Shown here: positions 58,266 to 64,000 of the stretch, piece by piece
Numbering within the stretch: the stretch's first letter is position 1
Layout of the letters: every line of letters starts with the position of its first letter
DNA from: Fimbriimonadales bacterium
Lineage (GTDB): Bacteria > Armatimonadota > Fimbriimonadia > Fimbriimonadales > GBS-DC
DNA: 64,000 bases
NCBI GenBank assembly: GCA_025998675.1
Contig: AP024673.1
Span: 2,550,562 to 2,614,561, forward strand
Direction: 5' to 3'
Translations under genes and position numbers: made by a program
The notes under the pieces: model-generated
What the model was told of the DNA's origin: nothing
The model's database searches: none
Seen by the model: only the letters and a program-made list of their open reading frames with translations

Positions 58266-60395
58266 CTACTCGATCACGCGCACGGTGAGGCTGATCATGA
58301 TTTCCGACTTGTCGCGTGAGGTGCTGGTGCGTCGGAACAGATAGCCCAGAAACGGCAGGTCGCCCAGCAGCGGCACTTTCTGGATGGTCTTGATGTCCGC
58401 CTCACGGATTAGCCCGCCGATGACGACTGTCTCGCCGTTGTTCACGCGGATGGTGGTGTCGGTGTTGCGCCGTGCGAGCTGGGGCAGGCGTCCACCGCCG
58501 GGCACATCCAGAAAGCCCGTGATGACGCTCACTTCGGGCTGGATGTGCAGCGTGATGGAGTTGTCTTCATGCACGCGCGGCAGCACGCGCAGGATAATGC
58601 CCGCCTGCACCGTGTCGGTCTGCACATTCGCGCCCTGCGGCGTCTGCTGGATGAGCTTGACATAGTTCACCTCGTCGCCGATGAAGATGGTCGCCGGGCG
58701 TCCATCGAGCGTGGCGACGCGCGGGTTCGCCAGCAGGCGGTTGCGACGGTCTTCCGCCAGCGCGTTCAGCGTGACGGAGAAGTCGATGGGCTTTTTGACG
58801 ATGGTGAAGTCCAGCCCAAGTTGTCCATCACGGTTGAACCCGACGCCCTGCTGATTGGGGGTATTGGTGGTGCTGTCGGGCAGGGGCAGGCGGTTCGCCG
58901 TGCGGTCGAGCGTGTTGATGCTGCCCGACTGCAGGATGTTCCAGTTCAGCCCCAGCGATTTGAGGCTGCCTTCGGAGATGTCCATCACCTTCGCCTCGAT
59001 GACCACCTGCGGCTGCTTGACATCTACTTTGCGCAGGATTTCGAGGGCGCGCAGCACCTCGCGCGCCGTGCCGACCAGCACGAGCGTGTTGGGCGGTTGC
59101 GCTCCCTGCGCCGATGCGCCGCTCTCGCCGCCCTGCATAGGCGCGCCCATCTGCTGGGCGGTCGCGCTGGGCGCCTCACCGCCCGTCATCGAACCTGTCT
59201 GCCCGCCGCCCCCTGCGCTGCTGCCCATGCCGCCGCGACTGAGCAGCGCGTCGGGACCGAGCGAGACCGTGACGCCCGGCACTAACTGCGTCACAATCCG
59301 CGCCAGATCGCGCGAATCGGCGAACTTGACGCGATAGACCTCCGTGACAATTTCCACGCTGCCCGTGAGTTGCTGCTCGAAGGCGTAGGCGGCGTCGCGG
59401 GCGCGGGCGACCGTCTCCTCGTCGCCCTCAATCAGCAGGTACGCTGCGTCTTTCTCGCCAGAGGGCGTGATTTTCAGCTCAGGGAAGCGTGCGCCGAGAT
59501 AGGTTGCGATGTCGCCCGGCCTGGCGACCTTGAAGGTGAGCGCTTCAACCGTGCGCGGCTTGGGGGTCTCGGCAGGCGCAGGCGTCGCGCGGAACGCCTT
59601 CAGCGATGCCTCTGTGCCCACCACATAGGTATTGTCAATCTTCTCGTAGCGGTAGCCGCTCAGGCGCGTAATCAGGTTCAGCGACTCCTCGACCGTGAGT
59701 CGGCTCAGGCTCACCGTCACGGTTCCCTTCACATCGGGCGCGGTGATGATGTTTGCGCCCGACTGAATCGCCAGCGCCTTCAGCACATCGCCAATCTCGG
59801 CGTTCACAAAATCGAGCGAGACGAGGATTCTGGGGGGCGCGCTGGGACGCGGCGGTTCAGGCGCACGAGCAACAGTTGTCTCCTCGTGTGCAGGCTTCGG
59901 CTCAGGCGCGTAGGTGCGTGGGGGTGTGGGACGCGCGCTCGCTGATACCGTCGGCTTGGGCGGCGCGTCGGTGGGCTGGCTGTCGGCTTGCGCGGTCTCC
60001 TCCGTCGCCTGAGGCGTCGCCCTGCCGATGCGCACTTGCCAACCTGTGGGCGTTTGCTCCAGCGTGTGGGGCTGGCTGCCGCGCATGGTCGCCACCACGC
60101 GCACCTTCGGCGGGCGATTCGAGAACCAGCCGTAGCGCAGCTTCATCACATGCGGCGTCTTCAGACTGACCTCGCGCCCGCGCCCGCTGAAACGCGCATT
60201 GAACTCCACAATCAGGAACTGATTGCGCCAGACGCTCACGCTGGGGCGCGGCAATCGCTCGCCTGTGATGGCAATCAGGGTCTGTCCCTGCTCTTGCGAA
60301 ACATTAACTGACTGCACGACCTGCGCCGCAGCCAGCGCAGGCAACGCTATCAGGGTTCCAAGCAACCAAAACAGTATCGATGTTCGCGTTCTCAT
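58266..60395 (-). CDS. pilQ: Type IV pilus secretin PilQ
   Basis: The protein has 709 residues. Signal peptide about 1-25. AMIN domain 25-125 (peptidoglycan binding). Pro-rich linker 130-190. STN domain 190-260 (LDFVNAEIGDVLKALAIQSG). N1-type domains follow, then the secretin domain 430-709 (VVIEAKVMDISEGSLKSLGL; VPLLGDLPFLGYLFRRTSTS). A Gly/Ser/Gln-rich insert sits near 385-430. It forms the outer-membrane gate of the pilus, so the cell should be diderm. It is the last gene of the operon and overlaps pilP by 4 bp. Confidence 0.95.
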   Translation of the reverse strand: MRTRTSILFWLLGTLIALPALAAAQVVQSVNVSQEQGQTLIAITGERLPRPSVSVWRNQFLIVEFNARFSGRGREVSLKTPHVMKLRYGWFSNRPPKVRVVATMRGSQPHTLEQTPTGWQVRIGRATPQATEETAQADSQPTDAPPKPTVSASARPTPPRTYAPEPKPAHEETTVARAPEPPRPSAPPRILVSLDFVNAEIGDVLKALAIQSGANIITAPDVKGTVTVSLSRLTVEESLNLITRLSGYRYEKIDNTYVVGTEASLKAFRATPAPAETPKPRTVEALTFKVARPGDIATYLGARFPELKITPSGEKDAAYLLIEGDEETVARARDAAYAFEQQLTGSVEIVTEVYRVKFADSRDLARIVTQLVPGVTVSLGPDALLSRGGMGSSAGGGGQTGSMTGGEAPSATAQQMGAPMQGGESGASAQGAQPPNTLVLVGTAREVLRALEILRKVDVKQPQVVIEAKVMDISEGSLKSLGLNWNILQSGSINTLDRTANRLPLPDSTTNTPNQQGVGFNRDGQLGLDFTIVKKPIDFSVTLNALAEDRRNRLLANPRVATLDGRPATIFIGDEVNYVKLIQQTPQGANVQTDTVQAGIILRVLPRVHEDNSITLHIQPEVSVITGFLDVPGGGRLPQLARRNTDTTIRVNNGETVVIGGLIREADIKTIQKVPLLGDLPFLGYLFRRTSTSRDKSEIMISLTVRVIE

Positions 60396-61045
60396 GGTGT
60401 GTTGCCTCCGTTCGGGGCGGTCGATTCGCCGACGCGGACGGTAATGCGCTGTTTGCCTTTTTGCAGCGCAATCGCGCCGCGCTGGATGCCGACAATCCGC
60501 CAGCCCTCTTCCAGCAGGTCGCCCTGCTTGACGAAGCGTCGGCGTCCCTCTTTGTCCACTAAAATCGCGACGGAGTTCGGTCCCTGCACGACGCCCGTGA
60601 CGGCGTACTGGGGCTGATCAGGGTCTGGCGCGGGCGCGTTTTCGGCGGGCTGCAAGCTGAGTTGTCCTGTAGGCGGCAGCGTCATCGGCGCAATGGGCGG
60701 CGTCCCTGTGATTTCGCGTGGCGGGCGCGTGTTCGGCTCGCGTTGAGTTGCCCGACTCGGCTCCTGACCTTGCCTGGCGATGGCAATCACAGGGCGGAAC
60801 GGGTCGCGCGGCTCCAGCGGCGGCAGCGACAGCCGATTCTCAGCGGTTTGCGCCGTCTGGGTCGCCTGCGACGGGGCGTTGCCCGAAGGCGCGGCGGGCT
60901 TCGGCGCAGGCGACGCGCCGCCGCCCAGTAGCCCACTGAACTGCACGACGCCCACCGTAATCAGCACCGCGAACAGCGCCGCCAGAATCAGCAACTGCTT
61001 CGGGTTCGCGGCTGGCTTGCCATGTTCGGATTTCGTGTTCGCCAT
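60392..61045 (-). CDS. pilP: PilP-like pilus assembly protein
   Basis: The protein has 217 residues. One transmembrane helix (about 18-38), a long Pro/Ala/Gln linker, and a C-terminal beta domain (YAVTGVVQGPNSVAILVDKE, GRRRFVKQGDLLEEGWRIVG), like PilP/GspC homology regions, which link the inner-membrane complex to the secretin. Unlike typical PilP it lacks an obvious lipoprotein Cys. Position between pilO and pilQ supports the call. Confidence 0.82.
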   Translation of the reverse strand: MANTKSEHGKPAANPKQLLILAALFAVLITVGVVQFSGLLGGGASPAPKPAAPSGNAPSQATQTAQTAENRLSLPPLEPRDPFRPVIAIARQGQEPSRATQREPNTRPPREITGTPPIAPMTLPPTGQLSLQPAENAPAPDPDQPQYAVTGVVQGPNSVAILVDKEGRRRFVKQGDLLEEGWRIVGIQRGAIALQKGKQRITVRVGESTAPNGGNTP

Positions 61046-61047
61046 CG

Positions 61048-61704
61048 TTAGCCTCCTGAAGCGTTGGCGCTGGTCTGCCCCCGACTCTCGCGGAAGATGA
61101 AGGCTTTGACCGCCATCTTGACCTCCAGATCAGGATTTTCCATACTCGGTTCAGCGGTGGTCTTCGCCTGCGCGTTCAGACTCTGCACCGAGAGGATTTT
61201 GGGGAAGGTCTCCAGGGTCTTGAGCAGGCGCAGCGTATCCCAGAACTTGCCCCGCAGCTGGATTTCGAACAGTTGCTCGTCATAGGGCTTGGGCGGTTCC
61301 TTCGGCTGACTGGAGTTGTTGTTGCCGTCCGTGTTGCTGGTGGGCGGCTTGACGGGCGTCGCCTGCGGGCGGATAGCGACTATCTGCAGATTCAGGGCGC
61401 GCACGGTCTGCTCGAACTGCTTGAGCATCGTGGGCACATAGGCGGCTTCGCTCACGCCGCGCTCCAGAAACTGCAATTCGCGCTGGGTGGTCTGCAGTTG
61501 TTCCTGCGCCTGTCGAAGCTGACTGGCAGCCTGTTGCGCCTCATTCAGTTCCTGCTGTTTGGCGTGCAGTTGCGTCTGGTTTTCCTGAACCGTGCCCCAC
61601 GGCAGGTAGAGGCTCGCCGCGCCCAGCACGAAAGTGGCGGCTGTGAGTAGCCCCGTCATTTTCGCGGCGCGTTGCGCGCGCTGTAAGCGTTTGCTAACTG
61701 CCAC
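61048..61704 (-). CDS. pilO: PilO-like pilus assembly protein
   Basis: The protein has 218 residues. Transmembrane helix about 17-38, coiled coil 40-90 (HAKQQELNEAQQAASQLRQA), then a ferredoxin-like domain (FEIQLRGKFWDTLRLLKTLE, ILSVQSLNAQ). A low-complexity Asn/Ser/Gly stretch sits near 125-140. It pairs with PilN in the inner membrane. Overlaps pilN by 11 bp. Confidence 0.85.
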   Translation of the reverse strand: MAVSKRLQRAQRAAKMTGLLTAATFVLGAASLYLPWGTVQENQTQLHAKQQELNEAQQAASQLRQAQEQLQTTQRELQFLERGVSEAAYVPTMLKQFEQTVRALNLQIVAIRPQATPVKPPTSNTDGNNNSSQPKEPPKPYDEQLFEIQLRGKFWDTLRLLKTLETFPKILSVQSLNAQAKTTAEPSMENPDLEVKMAVKAFIFRESRGQTSANASGG

Positions 61705-62299
61705 TTTGCCCTCCTTGCCCGCTGGATTGGGGCGGCGCAGTACCCTTGATTTGCGCGGTTATCTGGAACTCGACGGCGGTTGTGAGTTCGGACAGCGCGC
61801 GCTCCTGACTGTAGTCGAGGCGTACCTGCTCCAGCTCAGGGTGCTGATTCAGGCGCAGCATAAACTCGCCGACGATTTGCTGATTCTCGGCGATTCCCTT
61901 AAGCGTGATTTCCATCGGCTTTTTGGGGTCTGTGCGTTTGCCCAACTCTCCCCCAGTGAGGTAGCAGCCCTGCGGTGTGTGCTGGCTGAAGTGCTGGAAG
62001 AGTTTTTGCCAGCGTCCCGTATCTTTGCGGGCGTTCTGGAGCGTTTCGATGAGCGGTTGGAGCGCGCCCAGCTGCGCCTGCGTCTGCTTGAGTTGTTGCA
62101 GGGTGGGACGCAGTTGCGCGAGTTGCGCTTCGACCTGCGCGCGCTGGGCGTTCAGGCTACTGCCATAGAGCAGCAGGCTTGCCCAGCCCGCGCCGATAAC
62201 GCCTGCGACGCTCAGCCAGCTGAAGCCCAGCACGCGCGTTTTGCGCTCCAGCTGGCGCCGAATCTGCTGCTCCTGTGCAATCAGGTTAATCACTGCCAT
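61694..62299 (-). CDS. pilN: PilN-like pilus assembly protein
   Basis: The protein has 201 residues. The first residues MAVINLIAQEQQIRRQLERK match the INLL-type cytoplasmic motif that docks into PilM. Transmembrane helix about 28-48, coiled coil 50-90, then the periplasmic domain (GCYLTGGELGKRTDPKKPME, VRLDYSQERALSELTTAVEF). Confidence 0.88.
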   Translation of the reverse strand: MAVINLIAQEQQIRRQLERKTRVLGFSWLSVAGVIGAGWASLLLYGSSLNAQRAQVEAQLAQLRPTLQQLKQTQAQLGALQPLIETLQNARKDTGRWQKLFQHFSQHTPQGCYLTGGELGKRTDPKKPMEITLKGIAENQQIVGEFMLRLNQHPELEQVRLDYSQERALSELTTAVEFQITAQIKGTAPPQSSGQGGQSGS

Positions 62300-62309
62300 A
62301 GACGCCTCC

Positions 62310-63461
62310 TCAGGCTGCCGCTGTGGCGACGGCGGGTTCCGTTTCGTCTACAGGTTCGGCGAACGGTTGCACGAGTTCCAGCGGCGCGAGTGCGGTTCCC
62401 AAAACGGTCGCCCACCGTGCGCCCGAATCCAGATGCTCGATGGCGACGCCGCCAGGTACGATAGCCTCGCCCTCGAACGGGTTGACCCGCTGTGTGGGAA
62501 TGCCCAGCTTCTGCTCGAAGTAAGCCGTGACGCCGTGCATGTGCGAGCCGCCGCCATAGAGAAAGAGCCGCTCAATGCGCCCCTGCGCGCTCTGCGAGGG
62601 GTACTGCGACTGGTAGTAGTTTAACGAGCGACGAATCTCGCGAATCAGCTCGTCGATAATCGGCTGCAGCAGGCGCAGCGGCGGGTTCTCCTGCGGTTGC
62701 CCTGTCTGGAGCAGTTCCTCAAGGTTCAGCCCGCGTTTGACCTGTTCGGCTTCCTCGTCGGTGTAGGTGAAGTAGCCCTTGAGCGCGGCGCTGAAGGTGT
62801 TGCTGGCGATGGGGATAAAGCGCGTCAGCGCCAGCGTAGTATTGCGGGCGACGGTAATCTGTGTATGCTCGCCGCCCAGATCGACCAGCGCATAGGCGTA
62901 GGGCAGCGAGTCGCCGTGGATTGCCTGCACGGTGCGGAGCGCCGCAAACGGCTGCAGTTCCAGCATTTGCGGCTCCAGCCCCGCCTTCTCGACCAGCTCC
63001 AGCAGCGGCTCGGCGGTGGAGCGCGGCGCAGCGACCAGCAGCACCTCCATCTGTTCCTCGCTTGCGGTGGGCAGAATCTGGAAACCAATCAGATGCTCCT
63101 CCGCCGCCGAGGGCAGGTAGCGCGTTGCTTCGAACTGGATGGACTTCTGAAGCGTTTCGGGGGTCATGCGGGGCAGGCGCACGGGACGCGCGGTGGTCTG
63201 CGGTCCGCCGACCGAGAGCCACACCTGTTTGTGTTTCACGCCTGCGCTCTGGAGCGTGGCGCGCAGGGCGCGGTAGACTGCGTCGGGGTCTAAAATCGCG
63301 CCTTCGCGCACGGCGTCAGGCGGCAAGGGCGTTTCGGCAAGCCGTTCCACACGCAGGCTCCGCCCCTGCAGCGCGCCCACACAGAGCTTCACGCTGCTGG
63401 CGCCCACATCGATCGCCAGCACAGGCGCAGACTTAACCATCGAACGCGCTTTACGCGACAT
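62310..63461 (-). CDS. pilM: PilM, actin-like pilus assembly ATPase
   Basis: The protein has 383 residues. APVLAIDVGASSVKLCVGAL is the phosphate-1 loop of the actin/FtsA fold. TPETLQKSIQFEATRYLPSA, AYALVDLGGEHTQITVARNT and LFLYGGGSHMHGVTAYFEQK follow in PilM order. It sits on the cytoplasmic side and binds the N-terminus of PilN. Start at 63461 has AAGGAGG about 6 nt upstream and overlaps the previous gene by 11 bp. Confidence 0.93.
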   Translation of the reverse strand: MSRKARSMVKSAPVLAIDVGASSVKLCVGALQGRSLRVERLAETPLPPDAVREGAILDPDAVYRALRATLQSAGVKHKQVWLSVGGPQTTARPVRLPRMTPETLQKSIQFEATRYLPSAAEEHLIGFQILPTASEEQMEVLLVAAPRSTAEPLLELVEKAGLEPQMLELQPFAALRTVQAIHGDSLPYAYALVDLGGEHTQITVARNTTLALTRFIPIASNTFSAALKGYFTYTDEEAEQVKRGLNLEELLQTGQPQENPPLRLLQPIIDELIREIRRSLNYYQSQYPSQSAQGRIERLFLYGGGSHMHGVTAYFEQKLGIPTQRVNPFEGEAIVPGGVAIEHLDSGARWATVLGTALAPLELVQPFAEPVDETEPAVATAAA

Positions 63462-63849
63462 GGGGTTCCTCCTTCACTTCGTATTCTGCGGCGCGTTGCG
63501 CCAGCATCCACTCATCCAGCGCGGCTTTCAGAAATCGCCACTTGTTGTCCACCTTAAACGCGGGAATCGCGCCCGATTCGGCAAGCGTCTCCAGCTCTGC
63601 CGCGTGCAGACGCAGATAGCGCGCGGCTTCGCGCAGGGTCATCACGGGATGCATGTTCCGCGCCAGCCACTGGAGCAGGTCGTGCAACTGTTGATTCGTC
63701 AGGCGCACTTCGAAGCGCACGGTCTGCATCACCTCCGTCTCATCGACTGGCGCAGGTGCGACGGCAGGCTCTGGGACAGCGGCTGGTTCCTCCGCCTGAC
63801 TACGGAAGCGTTGCTGGCTTGCCATTCGGATTGCGTCCACTAAGTTCAT
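63451..63849 (-). CDS. Helix-turn-helix (excisionase/MerR-like) domain protein in the pil operon
   Basis: The protein has 132 residues. The C-terminal half (HPVMTLREAARYLRLHAAEL, then ETLAESGAIPAFKVDNKWRF and LKAALDEWM) is an excisionase-family winged HTH. The N-terminal half is Pro/Ala-rich plus a VRFEVRLTNQQLHDLLQWLA helix. Placed between the ExeA-like ATPase gene and pilM, it may regulate pilus gene expression; that is an inference. ATG 63849 lies 2 bp after the ATPase stop. Confidence 0.7.
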   Translation of the reverse strand: MNLVDAIRMASQQRFRSQAEEPAAVPEPAVAPAPVDETEVMQTVRFEVRLTNQQLHDLLQWLARNMHPVMTLREAARYLRLHAAELETLAESGAIPAFKVDNKWRFLKAALDEWMLAQRAAEYEVKEEPHVA

Positions 63850-63851
63850 CC

Positions 63852-64000
63852 TCACCACTCCTTCCCTTCGTAGTCCTGAATCACACCGTGCATCAGGTAG
63901 CCGTCGATGACCTGCGCCTTCTGCGCCATACCCATTAGTAGCGCGTTGTCCGCCAGCTGGCAAATCAGGCGCGGGTAGCCCCCTGTGAACTGGTACAGTT
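63852..64000 (-). CDS. ExeA/GspA-like AAA ATPase, C-terminal end (truncated by window)
   Basis: Only the last 49 codons are visible. LYQFTGGYPRLICQLADNAL, then LMGMAQKAQVIDGYLMHGVI, is the C-terminal lid pattern of ExeA/GspA-type AAA ATPases (GGxPRxIxxLxDxAL...A). In type II secretion and pilus systems these help place the secretin through peptidoglycan, which fits the operon ending in pilQ. Confidence 0.7.
   Translation of the reverse strand, partial: LYQFTGGYPRLICQLADNALLMGMAQKAQVIDGYLMHGVIQDYEGKEW

Overview
The window is GC-rich, gene-dense bacterial chromosome. I infer Armatimonadota (Fimbriimonadales-like, possibly thermophilic). The best clue is a pseudopilin at 17158-17913 that pairs an [20 protein letters not shown]-terminus with an H-x9-DG motif, a combination typical of Armatimonadota and Planctomycetota. 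A PEP-CTERM tail, a complete pilMNOPQ run and copper-amine-oxidase-type stalk domains agree. This assignment comes from protein style, not from an rRNA.

Layout. 0-4.2 kb: end of a PpiC isomerase gene, a Gfo/Idh oxidoreductase, panC with a SIS-domain sugar isomerase, and a small membrane protein. 4.2-4.9 kb: a possible structured RNA and an HNH endonuclease. 5.2-6.6 kb: a fragment of a phage neck module. 6.6-8.3 kb: a J-domain membrane protein, a pseudopilin, an IscA-type Fe-S protein and tRNA-Thr(CGT). 8.24-15.65 kb: a 7.4-kb element integrated in the 3' end of that tRNA, bounded by 47-bp direct repeats. It carries a tyrosine integrase, a primase-helicase, a VRR-NUC nuclease, a DUF669-like protein, a terminase-small-subunit-like HTH protein, a sigma-region-4-like protein and several orphans. 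15.6-19.7 kb: trpC, a metallophosphatase, a pseudopilin behind a cobalamin riboswitch, prmC and a SigH-like sigma factor. 20-30.7 kb: GNAT, glyQ, a site-2 protease, apgM, secE-nusG-rplK-rplA, a ROK kinase, a YyaL-type thioredoxin-domain protein and a thiolase. 31-34.2 kb: a three-gene sulfide-oxidation operon (SQR, haem protein, persulfide dioxygenase-rhodanese). 34.4-40.2 kb: an M14 carboxypeptidase, valS, tRNA-Tyr, tRNA-Thr(GGT), tuf, rpmG and tRNA-Trp. 40.4-50.5 kb: a stalk-domain protein, a second SigH-like sigma, a KdsD-type isomerase, an oxidoreductase, coaX, a DnaA-N-like protein, a TolB-like protein, ald, a PhyH-type dioxygenase and a tandem macro-domain protein. 50.6-58.2 kb: a tiny basic protein, a 5'-nucleotidase, DUF5693, a PEP-CTERM endo/exonuclease, a GT2 glycosyltransferase, a Nif3-type protein and an ANTAR response regulator. 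58.3-64 kb: the minus-strand type IV pilus operon (ExeA-like ATPase, HTH protein, pilM, N, O, P, Q).

Promoter style. Many operon-leading genes have a GGTATACT/GGTATAAT/GGTACACT-type -10 box only 5-13 nt before the start codon and no Shine-Dalgarno sequence, so leaderless mRNAs look common here. Internal operon genes mostly have GGAGG sites or ATGA overlaps.

The most unusual features are: (1) the tRNA-Thr element, which separated tRNA-Thr from trpC and reads out into trpC from its own promoter, with an ATG near the predicted +1 in frame with trpC; (2) two near-identical arrays of 8-bp iterons arranged as a dyad inside the primase gene; (3) a cobalamin riboswitch ahead of a pseudopilin; (4) two families of cloverleaf-like palindromic repeats, one with an in-frame copy inside prmC; (5) four GAATT motifs spaced exactly 11 bp apart upstream of a sigma-factor promoter.
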